Below, one piece after another: positions 1 through 11,834 of a stretch of 64,000 bases of DNA. A program made the position numbers and the translations under genes. The stretch comes from Hanleya hanleyi (taxonomy: Eukaryota > Mollusca > Polyplacophora > Lepidopleurida > Hanleyidae), in assembly GCA_036873755.1 (NCBI GenBank), contig JAVTVY010025019.1:38451-102450 (forward strand), written 5' to 3'. Under the pieces are notes generated by a model. It worked only from the letters and a program-made list of their open reading frames with translations, did no database searches and was not told the DNA's origin. Positions within the stretch are counted from its first letter, which is position 1. Every line of letters starts with the position of its first letter.

Positions 1-764
1 CCTAGCGTCTCGTTCTTCAACGGAACGAGGTGCTATGTTATACTTAGCCATGTAGGTACAAAAAACAACTTCACCCAAATGACATCTTTCAGTGAAGCAA
101 GGGAGCAACTTCACCACGAGAATTGCATTTTGACCAGGGGACGTGAATTTAACCGGAATTCTTGCTGAACTTGTGGATCGAGGTGAATTCCGGTACTCAA
201 AGGGAGGTAACCACTAGTATCCTTGCCTGACACCGAAATCCACGCGTGAACAAAAACACTTTGCTCAATGTGCCTAACTTAACAATTTCTTTCGTTCAAT
301 TATTTCTTAGTTTTGTTTGGACTTTATTTCTCTTTTTTTAATGTATCGGTTATGATTGAATTTCCATGGAGAGAGGCTGAACATTTTCTCGCGTAATATA
401 TGTAAGGGTATCCATATTGTCTCTTAAGTTCAAACGAAATAAATATAACTTTGTGACATTATTAACTGAGTCTGCCTTTCCTTCTCATTGGTCCACGGCG
501 GGTTACCGTATTTTCAGATCCGGGAGCTCATATGGAAATGTCCGTGTTATATGTATGATAGATGGCATACACGTCTGGTCCATCTATGGGTTATTCATAC
601 GGTACTTCAAACGAACAGAAATTTGCTTTTTCCCCCACGCAAAAATATCCCTAAAGCGATTCCAAAACAACAAAGACATCTATGAACGGAAGCACAACTT
701 CGACTGACTAACAATAGACCTTAAGTAAACCTGCTGGTATGTCTTCCACCAACTTCACCCAGAT
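1..764. other. No recognised feature
   Basis: AT-rich sequence without a repeat, splice-bounded exon or transposon end that I can recognise. The overlapping short ORFs at 417-707 have no splice signals or recognisable protein character and are not called. Confidence 0.4.
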
Positions 765-769
765 TTCCC

Positions 770-1378
770 CCCGAGTGCCATGGGTTCCACTCTGTCCCGT
801 GATATACCCAAGATGGTCCTAGCTGCAGTCCAGCCCATGACATTCGTAAGGTAGTCCTTGCTGAGTTCCACCAATCTGGTTCAGATATATCTAATATCGT
901 CCTTGCGGAGTTCTACCAAACTGGTCCATGATATATCTGAGATCGTCCTTGCCGAGTTCCACCAATCTGGACCATGATATATCTATTATCGTCCTTGCAG
1001 AGTTCAACCAATCTGGCCCATGACATATCTGAGATCGTCCTTGCCGAGCTAAACCAATCTGGCCCATGATATATATAATATTGTCCTTTCCGAGTTCTAC
1101 CAATCTGGCCCATGATATATCCGAGATCGTCCTAGCTGCCTTCCACCAATCTGGCCCATGATATATTTAATATTGTCCTTGCTGAGCTCTACCAATCTGG
1201 CCCATGATATATCTGAGATCATTCTAGATGCATTCCACCAATTTGGCCCTGATATATCTGAGATCGCCCTAGCTGCATTCCACCAATCTGGTCCCCCACC
1301 AGAAAACCATTCATTTCATTTCACCAATCTGGCTCCTGATATCTGAGATCGTCCTAGCTGAAATCCACTGATCTGGCT
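770..1378. repeat. 46-bp minisatellite
   Basis: Roughly twelve diverged tandem units of about 46 bp. Each unit contains a version of GTCCTTGC-GAGTTCCACC followed by AATCTGG and CATGATATATCTGAGATC. The first units (770-880) and the last ones are degenerate. Short ORFs on both strands here arise only because the unit lacks frequent stops. Confidence 0.85.
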
Positions 1379-1431
1379 CTAAGATGTTAATTGACCTAAC
1401 CACAGGTCAATGTCAGCGGTGTGTGCCCTAA

Positions 1432-1502
1432 GTAGCGATCGTCGCTATATAGATGAAATATTGCTGAACGCGACGTTCAACCTTAATTATCTCTCTCTCT
1501 CC
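1432..1502 (-). mobile_element. Interspersed element end (GTTTAACGTC family)
   Basis: On the minus strand this reads as a GA microsatellite, then AATTAAGGTTGAACGTCGCG, then CAGCAATATTTCATCTATAT and GCGACG. The same core recurs on the plus strand at 27856-27930 and 33818-33885. The three copies and the (GA)n or (GTGA)n head mark it as one interspersed family, which I associate with mollusc genomes. No coding capacity is seen. Confidence 0.65.
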
Positions 1503-1839
1503 TGAGTAGCAAGCGAGCGGAACCTCCATGACACTTCCGGCATTCGAATCGGCAGTGCCGGTGTGGAGGCTAGAAATGCCCTCTGGCTAAGAGTGTCCGG
1601 CCCCTATCTTCTATCTCGAGTACGACACATTTCTCCACATAGATCAACTGATAAAAGAATACGACTTGCCGGCATTTCAGTGGTAGCTGTAATATTTTCT
1701 GAACATTTTGAGCACTTGTATTAAAAACTTTTGGCCACACCGAGTTATTTTGTGCTTATCAGGTGGAATTGTGTACATGGAATTTGGTCACATTCCACAG
1801 CTCTGAATTGGAGTTACCATACTGAATCTAGATTCTCAA

Positions 1840-2075
1840 CTATTTCCTAATGTTCAGGCGTAGTGACCTTATGACCTCTATTTTGGTGGTAAACACATCT
1901 CCCACTAATGTATTCACTGCAAAATAAATGGCAATTTTCAAGCTTTCTCCATCGATTTTTTGGCCAATGATCTTATTTTTTAGTCACAGTGACCTTGTCG
2001 TTTGACCTCAATTTTGTATGTGACACATGGTCTCCCCTCAAATGCATCCACTCACAAACTATTGCAAGAAAACAT
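1840..2075. repeat. GTGACCTT-type repeat block, outer left part
   Basis: Diverged units with TCACAGTGACCTTG, GACCTCAATTTTG and GTGACACAT, the same vocabulary as the array at 25950-27480. It continues at 3330-3660 on the far side of a different array, so the second array may be nested inside this one. Confidence 0.55.
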
Positions 2076-2098
2076 AGAAAATAGCCCATTGGGCTTCA

Positions 2099-4537
2099 AT
2101 ACCCCTCGGCTATAAGTTATTGTCTACATCCAGGAATCATGCATTGTATAATATCATCAGTGTATATTTAGAACTAGATTAACAAAAATTTGATCTAGTA
2201 GGGTTGGCTGTAGTTCAGCTTTTGCCAAGGCCTTGAATGGATTGGGAAAATTTGGCACTGGGGTTCTGGTAGAGCCCGACCGAATTCTTAGCTCTAAATA
2301 TACTCTTCTATATAGCTCATAATCAAATCAAGTAAGACTTAAAGCATAGAATTTGACTTTTTAAAAATAGGTCAAGGCCAGTGATATTCTTCAATACACT
2401 TCAGGTCCAGCCATAAGTGGTATAAATTTGGACAATGTAGATAAAATCTTTCATGGAATATTGTACTCAATAGAATCTGACCTGGATAAAATAGGTCAAG
2501 TATAAAATATGTCGAGGTCAGTCATCTTCAACACACCTCTGGAGCATCACCAGATGTACACATAGTATTAATTTGGAAAGCCTAGCTATATTATATCCTA
2601 ATAAACAGTACATGACCTTGAAAAAGTAGGTCTAGGTCAGTCAACTGGGATAGGCTTCAACAGTTGCATAAGTAATATGAATTTGGAGACCCCAGCTTCA
2701 ATCCTTCAAAAAATATAGCAAATTCTACAATTTGACCTTGATAAAATAGGTCAAGGTCAGTAATCTTCAGTACATCTCTGGACCGTCGCCAGATGTATAC
2801 ATACTATTAATTTGGAAAGCCTAGCTTTATTTCTTCATGTTATATCATAATAAACAGTATATGACCTATAAAAATAGGTCAAGGTCAGTCAACTGGGATT
2901 GGCTTCTAGTCAATCACGAGTTGCATATATAATATGCATTTGGAGACTAGCTTTAATCCTTCAAAAATATAGCAAATACTAGAATTTGACCTTGATAAAA
3001 TAGGTCAAGATCAGTAATCTTCAGTACACCTCTGAACCTTCGCCAGATGTATACATAGTATTAATTTGGAAAGTCTAGCTTTATTATATCATAATAAACA
3101 GTATATGACCTATAAAAAATAGGTCGAGGTCAGTCAACTGGTATAGGCTTCTAGTCAATCACGAGTTGCATATATAATATGCATTTGGATACTCTAGCTT
3201 TAATCCTTCCAAAAATATAGCAAATACTAGAATTTGACGTTGATAAAATAGGTCAAGGTCATTCATTTTTAATAGGCTTCTGACCCTTCACCAGATTCAC
3301 AATGCCTGGCTATAATCCTTCTTGAGATACCGTGTTCACCTGTTTGGTATGCTAGCCCACACATTGTCTCGCCCTAATGTATCTACGGTACTAAAAAAAA
3401 ATTCTATTTAATGATTTCATGAATTTGGGTCACAGTGACATTGACTTTTGAAGTTGATCTCAATTTTGATATGTGACAAATCTTCTCCCCCCTAAAGTAT
3501 CCACTCACAAATAAAATTGTACTTTTCAATGATTTTCTGATTTGTGGACCACAGTGACCTTGACCTCAATTTTGGTATGTGACACATCATACCCCTTAAT
3601 GTATCCAGTAGCAAATATCCACAGCTACAGATAGAAAACTGTCAAGGTTATAGACCAGACAAGAACAGATGGACGAAAATCACAATCATATATGCCAATC
3701 CCTTCAATAATTTCAATCACAGGAAGTGAAATTTCTCACCATAAAATCTGGGGGTGATCAAATTTATCAGAACAAGAGGTTGACATTATAGTCCATAACT
3801 ATGGACAGTCCATAACTATGGACAGTCCATAACTATGGACATTATTTCTTTGTTACTTCAATGATTTTAGAGAATTATCAAATTTATCAGAAGAGCAGAT
3901 TGAATTTGGTCCCTAAAACTGGAGGTATTTTTAGGGGTGACCAAAGTTTGTTTTAGTAGAGGGATTACCATAATTGCCTTTTTGGCAACTTAAAAAAAAA
4001 ACATGAGGCAGCACCTAAAAGATGCAACAACCCCTCAATCAGACAGTTTTAGTCAGTGTATTTTGGTACACAATGAATGGAAAATGCATATGTAAAAGCC
4101 AAATTTTCAGCCGTATCTGAAACAGTTTGGCTTTTATCGCGTTCACATCGCTATATGGACATTTTGTGTGACGTTGCCATGGAAACCACAAAGATCATTG
4201 TAATGTATCCAAATTCAAAATGCTTGTGGTTGACCATCCAACAATCCTGCATGCCAAATCTGAAGTCCCTAGCTGAAACGGTTTATCTTCTATCACATTC
4301 ATAGCGTCATATGGACATTTTGCGTGATGTTGCCATGGAAACCACAAAAATCTCAAATTCTATAGGCTTGTGTATGACCGCCCAACAATCTTGTGCACCA
4401 AATTTGAAGTCTCCAGAGGCAACGGTTTGGCTTCTAGACCGGTCACAAGAATTGTTGACAACCGACGACCGACCAGACGACCGACTGGACGTACATGCCG
4501 ACAACAAAACCCCGCAGCCTAATAGGCGGAGGGGTAA
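2099..4537. mobile_element. Tandem-repeat element a (TACCCCTC termini)
   Basis: The left end TACCCCTCGGC (2099-2109) is matched in inverse by GCGGAGGGGTA (about 4527-4537). Inside are several units of about 200 bp at 2300-3290 carrying GACCTTGATAAAATAGGTCA, then the GTGACCTT-type units at 3330-3660. After an inserted palindromic element come three units of about 170 bp with TTGCCATGGAAACC (4080-4440). A CGACGACCGACCAGACGACC stretch (4461-4490) and a small hairpin GCCTAATAGGC precede the right terminus. No protein is encoded. The superfamily is unknown; the termini are short, so the exact ends are inference. Elements at 25422, 36702, 54624 and 57078 share this order of parts. Confidence 0.5.
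3695..3975. mobile_element. Palindromic MITE, family A copy 1
   Basis: Begins with an AATCCCTTCAATAATTTCAA-like arm and ends with the inverse at GGGATTACC. Both arms include the GGGGTGATCAAATTTATCAG module and its complement. Six other copies are in the window (12775, 25090, 33366, 52430, 54165, 56465). Non-coding. The middle (3789-3840) holds three copies of a GTCCATAACTATGGAC palindrome absent from the other copies. Confidence 0.7.
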
Positions 4538-4845
4538 AAAAACAATCTGAACACTTACAAAGAAAACATATTATTCAGATCTATATACAAAACAATATAT
4601 TCCAATACTGTACAAATATCTGGTCAGCATACATTGACAGAAAATGCATTTTAAAGTTAATCACAACAGGCACAAGCCAAATGTCTTTTTGTAATATGGG
4701 TTTCTGCATATCCATTATCTTTTGACTATTTCCTGTCTGTGCATCATGTGTGTGGTGTCACACATTGATTGTTCTTTCGACCTTCTTTTCACAACATTTC
4801 AATGTTTGATTGAAGCTCTTGTCTTAGCTACAGCACATCGTACCA

Positions 4846-4925
4846 TCAATGTCTTAAATAGTAATCAATTGCCGTGGAGAATATAGCAAATCCTGCAGCA
4901 CCCAGGACACCGGCCTTCAGCCCAG
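4846..4925 (-). CDS. TIMM22: TIMM22 coding exon 4
   Basis: Acceptor TTTCACAG, encodes (A)GLKAGVLGAAGFAIFSTAI then DYYLRH and a TGA stop at 4846-4848: the fourth membrane segment and the C-terminus. Confidence 0.95.
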
Positions 4926-7900
4926 CTGTGAAATAGAGAAAGGAGCAATATGAAATCAGAAAGAGATGGAATTTCATGACCAAGATCTATGTCACAAATC
5001 TATCACACTTTTAAGTCAACCTTTCTGAAATCTATTTTAAATCCATATATAGAAGTATCCCACTTCTGACATTCATAAAATGTATCCCATTTTTGACATC
5101 TATATCAATTAACCTTCACATCTGATATCTATATGAAATATCCCACTTCTGACATATACCAGTTTTTATATTGTATCCCACTTCTGACATACAAATGTAT
5201 ATATGAAATATCCCACTTCGGACATCTATATGAAATATTCTACTTCTGACATCTATATGAAATAGCTAACTTCTGAGTTTTTATATTGTTTCCCACTTCC
5301 GACATATATATGAAATATCCCACTTCTGACATCTATATGAAATATCCCACTTCTGACATCTATATGAAATATCCCACTTCTGACATCTATATGAAATATC
5401 CCACTTCTGATATTTCTATATTGTATCCACTTCTGACATCTATAAGTGGTACTTGCTGATGGGTGGTGGTTCTCTCCGGGTACTCTGGCTTCCTCCACCA
5501 ACCAAACTGACTGTCACCATATGAGTGAAACAGCCTCAAGTGTGACATTAAGCCAAAATCCTCCATATAAAGTATCCCACTGCTAACATTTACATGTTTG
5601 TAGGACCAAACATCAAACTATGGATTTACAGTTGACATATATGTACATAATCTGAAGATTTTATGAAGTTTAGCTATGACATCAGCACTAGTATTCTATT
5701 CCATTCCATTCCTGACATCAATTTTTACAACATCCATACATTAAATGAATGTAACTGATTCAGATTGTTTACCTCTTACGCCCAGTACACCACCGACTAT
5801 GGCTCCAGATAATGTCCCATTCAACAGCTCAGTTTTCCCTCGATACTGAAGATGAGAAGGTCGTAAATCATAGATAAAATACGAGAAATCTTTTAAGTTC
5901 TATTATCATGATTATGTTACAAAATTATTGACCTATTTCATTCACCAAACAATAATAACTGTCCTAGATTGTAATTGATAAATTTCCCAAAATTAATCCA
6001 CTGCAAAAGTATGCCAGACATCTATTTCGCAATTTATATAACTGATGCTAGAATCTGGAGCTCCCACTATGGCCATTTCCTGCTCTCATGATCATCACAG
6101 GCTGGAAGTAGTGTCAGCCAGATAAGCATCTTAGCATGGGTGGTTCCTGACACAGTTCTCCATTTGGGGAAAATTTGTTCAACTGACTAAAATTAGGCAA
6201 AAATCTGTGAAGTATTCTATTGTAAATGATATAACAAATCAATCACCTTCAAAACCCCACAGAATTTTACCTCCATTTTTTATCAGACTTTTTAATAGCT
6301 TTGGTCCCCTCCCAAATGAAGCACAAGCTACATTGATATGATCCTGTTTTTGTGTTATTTCAACAACTTTCCGTTTTACTAAATCTGGTCGAGAAAATAC
6401 ATTTCCTGTGATTGAATTTATTTTAGCTGCATTCGTTGGAAGGGAGGGAGGATGGGGGATAAAAATATCACAACGAATCAATCGTATCTATGTAGCCAAA
6501 TAACTGAATGTTACTTAATACCATTGACTGGTGAAGTTTTGAACTTGGGTACTCTTGACGTAAAACAGATCCCGAAACCGATTCTCTAACTGAATCTGAC
6601 CTCCTTTCTTTCTCAAGGCCGCTCGGTGACCTTCTGGCATGAAAATAAATCTTTAAGGCGACATATTTTCGACTAAACAATGAAATGTATGCTAAGATAT
6701 GATAGGACAGACGTTTTCCTATGCAACCTTGTCACAGTAAAACTGACAAATTTCAAAATAAACAAAATTAGAATTGCCTTGCTGCAGGGAAATATATGAT
6801 GGTGAGCGACCCATAGCCATTACAAAAAGTTATGAAGAATTATCTATCAATGAAATTTCCTTTGTATTTATCAAAAAATTATCCGGAATAAGTTGCGTAG
6901 GAAAGAGCTATACATGGGGACACAATGCACTGTGAAATGGATTCAAGCTGACATTCGAATTCATCTCATCAGCACTCTGTCTTACTCTTTTCAAGAGTTG
7001 GAAATTTTCAGGATTTCTGTCAAAGGAGATGGTACGATAAGGCAGCATTTTGGCCTATACGTGGTGCGGTTGAAATAGAAGAAAATAAAATGTCATAAAA
7101 ATAATTGTTTTCTGCAAGAGAGAATATATGCACACAATTTGTGAAAGATTTTAGTTATGGCATGAACTTGAAATCCACAGCATGTGCTATTTCATGAAAA
7201 AAGGGTCTAAATCGAGTCATATAAACATATATTTTAGACTTAAAGGACCCCTTGGACGAAAGATATTTCCCAGCTGTGGAGATATGCCACCGCACATCAT
7301 CAGGTTAAATGGCGTTTTGATCCAAGGGGTCCTTCGTGTCTAAATGTGTTTAAATGACTCGATTTCAACCCTTTTTTCATGAAATAGCACATGCTGTGAA
7401 TTTCAAGTTCACGTCATAACTATAATCATAACGCAATCGAACTAAAACTTTCACATATTGTGAACATATATTTTCTCTTGCCGTTTCGTTAAAAAACAAT
7501 AATTTTTAGGACATTTTATTTACTTCGATTTCAACCGCACCATGTATAGGCCAAAATTCCGCCTTATCGTATCATCTCTTCTCATCAAGGAATGGAAAAG
7601 ATAGGGAGAGAGTCATATACAGTTAGAGAATTAGTCTCTGGAGCTCTTTTTAATATGAGGGTACTTACACTTTCCAGCATACATTCGGTTCCTGCGAACA
7701 TACATCCGACAACAGCAAAGTTCTTTCCATATGACAGAGCCCTGTTCTTCATTTCTCGAAGCACAATCCGTGTTGTTGGAGTTTCCGTTGTGATGGTGGA
7801 CATCGGGTCAATTCCGGCAGTGAATAAACCAAATGCACCGCCCAAAGCAAATCCTGCGGAGAGGAGAAGTTACAGGGTTTAATGGAAGACAGTGTGCATC

Positions 7901-9562
7901 ATTTCACTATATTCATTGAATTTTCATTGAAACTGGATCAGAATGTATCCACATGCATACATACCCCACCCAGTCTGCACTCTCTCCCCCACCATGCCCA
8001 TGTATACAGTACTATGAGCTACCATTGAGCCGGACACGATTTTTTTCGTAGGATATTTGACAGTCGACAAAACCTCACTGAAGTCACTCAGTATGTTACC
8101 TAGACTAGAGGCAGATCTGCTGAAATTCAAATACCAATTGACCTCTTCAGCAAAATCTGTCAGCGGGTGGCACCACTAATGGCTTTCATTTCCATCCATT
8201 TGTGCAAATTATTCCTTTTGCATGCAATAGAATCAATGCTTCATCACCAGGACGTAATCATTTCTAAAAAAATTTGGCATTATAGCTCTCTTTTCGCAAG
8301 ACCTTGTTTCGTATGGTGTTTTCGCAAGGTTTGCCTCAACATTTGCACGAAATGAATGCCAGTGGCTCCACCTGCAAATAGATCTTGCTGAAACCCAATA
8401 CCAATTGATGTCTTGTCACAAGGAACGCATATGCCGAATTTTGGATGAATCCGATGATTCAATCAAGGACAGATGGAAGATTGGAACCAGAATGGCACCA
8501 CCTTGAGGCAGATTTTGCTGGAACACAATACAAAATAACGTCTTGTGACAAAGAGACCCATATGCCACATTTTTTAGAAATGAGCATTGTGATTTTATCG
8601 CGTGCGAAAGGAATAATTTGCACAAATGGACGGAAATGAAAGCCATCTACTGACAGATCGGGCTGAAGCACTTATCAATTGACATCTTGTGGCAAGGAAC
8701 TCCCCTGATTGGATTTTCCACGGGAGCATATTATTTTTATCAAGTTTTCCATTTCCATCGTCAGATTTGATAGGTCTTTGAGGTTGTTGAACAAAATGAG
8801 GTTAGCTTAAACATTTTACTGATTTCAATTTTGAAAGTGCAACAAAGTAGGAAAAAATGCAAATAATATAAATAATGAAAAAAAACGGGCAGTTCGTAAA
8901 ATGACATGGCTGACGGGAAACGAGGAATCAAGTGTGGATGGCCTTAAATTCGCATTGCCTCTGGCTTCCAAATCCATAAATGATGCAACAGCATGAAATT
9001 TTCAAACTAGCACCGTGACCCATGCAGCACTGATTATCTCCCCTCATTTCTACAAATGTGCCCCCAGTCGAATGGAGCACCCCTCCTCCCCACAGGTGCG
9101 TCTATCTACCGTTCTATGTTCCACCCCCAACCTAGTAGGAATGAAACATAGGGGTGGAACATAGAACGGTAGATAGAAGCACATGTATATAGGTTGGGGG
9201 TGGAACATAGAACGGTAGATAGAAGCACCTGTGCTCCTCCCCACTCACTCTCAACCCATATCATGTCTCTAGAGTTGATCTCCAGAAAATGGCACTATAT
9301 CAATCTGAGTTTGAATAGTCTCACCCATAACGCAACTCGCAACCGATTTGAATGCACAGCTCTCAAAAATGGCTGCAATCATAACCTCTTCTTTCGGCTT
9401 TTGCGGAACACTCAGAAATGGAACTATTACATTCTTTCGATTTTTCTTTTCTCCTATCACACTGTCTATTATCAAACTGAAATCCTGTACATCTTCTGGT
9501 CTCAAATGACGTATATTTGCAACATTATGGGAGCCGTCATGTGGCTCCATGGCCGCAGCCAT
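4846..9562 (-). CDS. TIMM22: TIMM22, mitochondrial carrier translocase subunit, 4 exons
   Basis: Complete coding gene: join of 9325-9562, 7669-7853, 5773-5845 and 4846-4925 on the minus strand, giving 191 aa (human protein about 194). Introns have GT/AG ends with phases 1, 0 and 1, and all phases agree. The product belongs to the Tim17/Tim22/Tim23 family. Recognisable stretches are ESCAFKSVASCVMG (67-80), GGAFGLFTAGID (84-95), SYGKNFAVVGCMFAGTECML (120-139), GAIVGGVLGVRAGLKAG (155-171) and the C-terminal FSTAIDYYLR. Known family role: the channel-forming core of the TIM22 complex in the inner mitochondrial membrane, inserting metabolite carriers. Cysteines 69 and 137 are placed like the family's disulfide pair. 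ATG choice: the first Met at 9562; a second at residue 5 is possible. Introns are loaded with repeats (27-bp satellite, a foldback, tandem and inverted blocks) but the exons are untouched. Confidence 0.95.
5030..5440. repeat. 27-bp satellite in TIMM22 intron 3
   Basis: Tandem units of about 27 bp, consensus CATCTATATGAAATATCCCA followed by CTTCTGA. Near-perfect between 5300 and 5405 and degenerate outside. It lies 105 bp from exon 4 and ends against the inverted interspersed element at 5441. One stray unit reappears near 5570. Confidence 0.85.
5441..5560 (-). mobile_element. Interspersed element (GTGACATTAAGCC / CCGGAGAGAACC family)
   Basis: On the minus strand it reads TTTAATGTCACACTTGAGG-like, GTTTCACTCATATGGTGACA, GTTTGGTTGGTGGAGGAAGC and then CGGAGAGAACCACCACCC. 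The same module is on the plus strand at 22375-22500 and, shortened, at 24345-24415. Non-coding interspersed repeat; class unknown. Confidence 0.65.
5773..5845 (-). CDS. TIMM22: TIMM22 coding exon 3
   Basis: Acceptor after TTCAG, 73 bp, donor GTAAAC. Encodes YRGKTELLNGTLSGAIVGG and then VLGVR, the loop and third membrane segment. Confidence 0.95.
7026..7578. mobile_element. Foldback transposon in TIMM22 intron 2
   Basis: A 553-bp element with two inverted arms of about 220-250 bp each. The left arm starts GAGATGGTACGATAAGGC and the right arm ends GCCTTATCGTATCATCTC. Arms share GCACATGCTGTG and AAGGACCCCTTGGA blocks and are separated by only a short spacer around 7256-7325. Long inverted repeats with no coding region fit a foldback or long-TIR MITE. 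It sits 90 bp from exon 2's donor. Confidence 0.85.
7669..7853 (-). CDS. TIMM22: TIMM22 coding exon 2
   Basis: Acceptor CTCTCCGCAG, 185 bp, donor GTAAGT. Encodes FALGGAFGLFTAGID through GTECMLES, i.e. the first two conserved glycine-rich membrane segments of the Tim17/22/23 fold. Confidence 0.95.
8100..8700. repeat. Tandem and inverted repeat block in TIMM22 intron 1
   Basis: Contains three diverged copies of a module like CAGATCTTGCTGAAACCCAATACC followed by AATTGATGTCTTGTCACAAGG (starting near 8110, 8375 and 8505, with a fragment near 8655). It also has inverted arms: CACTAATGGCTTTCATTTCC at 8173 and the reverse, GGAAATGAAAGCCAT, at about 8632. Short ORFs here are by-products of the repetition. 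Confidence 0.6.
9088..9243. repeat. Three-copy TATCTACCGTTCTATGTTCC repeat
   Basis: The motif TATCTACCGTTCTATGTTCC occurs inverted at 9105-9124 and then twice in the opposite sense (about 9152-9175 and 9203-9227), each followed or preceded by a CAACC plus CCCCA tract. The first and later copies can pair as a hairpin. It lies in TIMM22 intron 1, 80 bp from exon 1. Confidence 0.75.
9325..9562 (-). CDS. TIMM22: TIMM22 coding exon 1
   Basis: Starts MAAAMEPHDG and ends ...SCAFKSVASCVMG with donor GTGAGA; leaves phase 1. Encodes the matrix/intermembrane N-terminal segment and the start of the first membrane segment. Confidence 0.93.
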
Positions 9563-9734
9563 GTTGAAAATGCCGGTACAGAAGGGACGTAACTGTACGT
9601 TTCTAGCGTGAATTTATCCCTAAGGTTAAGTTATCTCCCCTTGACCGTGAACGAACTTTCAAAGTGGACCGCTCAGTCAGACATCACAGACACCAGTTCG
9701 AAGTTTTCTTTGCTTCCATGTAAATGTCATCTAA
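9563..9734. promoter_or_regulatory. Probable bidirectional promoter
   Basis: The 172 bp between the TIMM22 start codon (minus strand) and the start codon of a clean first exon (plus strand). It must contain both 5' UTRs and the shared promoter. I see no TATA box facing either way, which would be usual for housekeeping genes arranged head to head. The call is inference from gene layout. Confidence 0.5.
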
Positions 9735-9830
9735 ATGGAAAAGCACACTGAAAACAAATCATTTGATGATCTACTGAATTTTCCAGAAATGTGCAGGAGA
9801 ACCATTGTACATGCAACCATAAAGAAACAG
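9735..9830 (+). CDS. First coding exon of an unidentified divergent gene
   Basis: An open ATG-initiated exon of exactly 32 codons ending in CAG with donor GTAAAC (phase 0). It begins MEKHTENKSFDDLLNF and ends RRTIVHATIKKQ, a soluble, charged N-terminus with no signal peptide. The reading is supported by the start codon, the donor and its head-to-head position 172 bp from TIMM22. I do not recognise the family and could not find the next exon with confidence between 9831 and 13200, so the gene could extend beyond the repeats or the exon could be spurious. Confidence 0.5.
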
Positions 9831-11834
9831 GTAAACATTAATTAAAAGTGACTTTGGAACATAACATTCTGGCATAATGAAAATCAGAACTGATTACGCA
9901 CAAACTGTATGACGGACCATATCTTTTCAAATCCAGCAATTTAAATGGTCAATCCCCAGCCAGATGTTAGCACGATATAGAATTTAAGCCATGCAGCTTT
10001 ATTCAGTAGCGAAGGTTTTTTGCCAGAATTTAGTGTCGTTAAACAATCACATAACAATCCAAGAGGCAGACCCTTGAACAAACCAGAATTTCATGTGTTC
10101 AGATACAATCTTCGTACATTTCTTCGAGGACCCACATTTTCTTCTGGCATTAACGAGAGGTGTCGAACACTGTACTGGCTGGGCTGATCAGTGTCCAGGA
10201 TAACAGGAACTGCAGACACTCTGACACATGTAGGCACAGTCGTGATATGACTGAAAAAAATGTTGAAAACGACATTAACTCCTACTTACTCACTCACCCC
10301 CTTGGCATTACAGTCATCTTGTATGATAATGAAACAGCAAGAATTGTATAATTTTTTAATGTCTTACAAGAACACCCAAGAGGAAAGAATAAGACAAAAC
10401 CCAAACTTTACTAATCCATAACTGTATTTATTTCACTCAGTCTATTGCTGTGACTATATAGGGCACGATGGCACATGAAATACAAAAACATTTGATTTTT
10501 GGTCTGGAGAACAAGCGGTGGGACATCAAGATTTTGAAATCAATGTTAATACATTTGATTGATGTTATACTTTCCAATACAGTTCATGGGTTATCTCCCT
10601 TGAAAACTTACTAACAGAAGAATCCAGCATTTCTGCAATACAATATAAGAGGGACTATGACAGTGCATGCTACGTCAATTGCCAGTTTATGTCACAGTTA
10701 GTAGTGTACAGTAGTTCTCTCCCTTTGAGACAATGCTAACAAAACGTCAGGTTTCAACAGTATCGTTTATATACATAAACTAGCACTGAATAAATTATGA
10801 ATAAATGAACGAGCAAATTCTGATATGATATTGATAAAGATTCTCTTGTTTACAACCGAGGTATTCCGCTTTAAATACATATGCATGCTACAGCTTGTAA
10901 AAGACAGTGTCATGTTTCACTATGCCTCTGGGGTACCAATCCCCGCTAAACCCAGGGCATGCAGGGGCATCTCTATCCTATATATACCCCTGGTACACAA
11001 TGGGAGTGAATCACGTTCATGGAAAATGCCACTGTAAATTTCAGCCAATAAGCGAACCAACACTCTGTGTATAGTGACCAATCAGATCACTTGATTTACG
11101 AGACCATGGTATGTTATCATGTGACAACAGGTTCGTAAACACTGAAAGTAGGTGGAATGTGGTCTGCTATGCAAGATGGTCAACGTTTCATCTTTGGCTC
11201 AAAAAGAAACGATGTGTGAAGATGACTGGCTACCCGACACATTTCAAAATTATACGACCACACACCTCTTCATGCGATAGAGGTCAGGGGACCTTATTGT
11301 GCAACACTGTAGCGATCGTTGTAGCTGCAGCGAACTGTACCGAAAATTGTAGGCCATAATGATTGTTCAACAATGTTTCTCAGGTGTTGACACATGGTAC
11401 AATATTGCACAATGGTGCACATGCAATACCATCCTCAATTTTTTTTTTCATCAAATCAAAATGAGGAAGATCCTTTCATAGTGAGATTGTTTCTTTTGGA
11501 GAAATTACATTAGGAAACTGCTTTTTTTTTAGAGAAAACTACATTTGAAAAAGCATCTCCTGTGAGAAAACTGATGAAATCTCTCTTCTAGATGCTTTTA
11601 TGCAGCCAAAAAGGGACATGCCCGTTTGGAGGTGTGTTCCCATTTGAATAGCTATTTTTCATACGAGAGTCCCCGTTCGACACCTTTCACAACACACACA
11701 CCCACACACTATGTAACAGTAAGGAGAATGTATGCCACAATTTGCACCAAGCATGCATAAAAATTTGATTATGAATGTCACACTCGGGACAGTTCCTGTC
11801 ACACCTTGCACAGTTCCAGCTACATGTATTACAT
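9831..11834. other. Unassigned region downstream of the divergent exon
   Basis: Probably intronic or intergenic. No repeat family recognised. An ATG at 11176 opens a 34-codon reading starting MVNVSSLAQKETMCEDDWLP with no convincing donor; it may be a first exon of something but is not called. Confidence 0.35.

Noticed and set aside
891..1346. Overlapping ORFs on both strands (60-70 codons)
   Set aside because: They lie entirely within the 46-bp minisatellite and translate to the same repeated peptide; no splice signals or start context.
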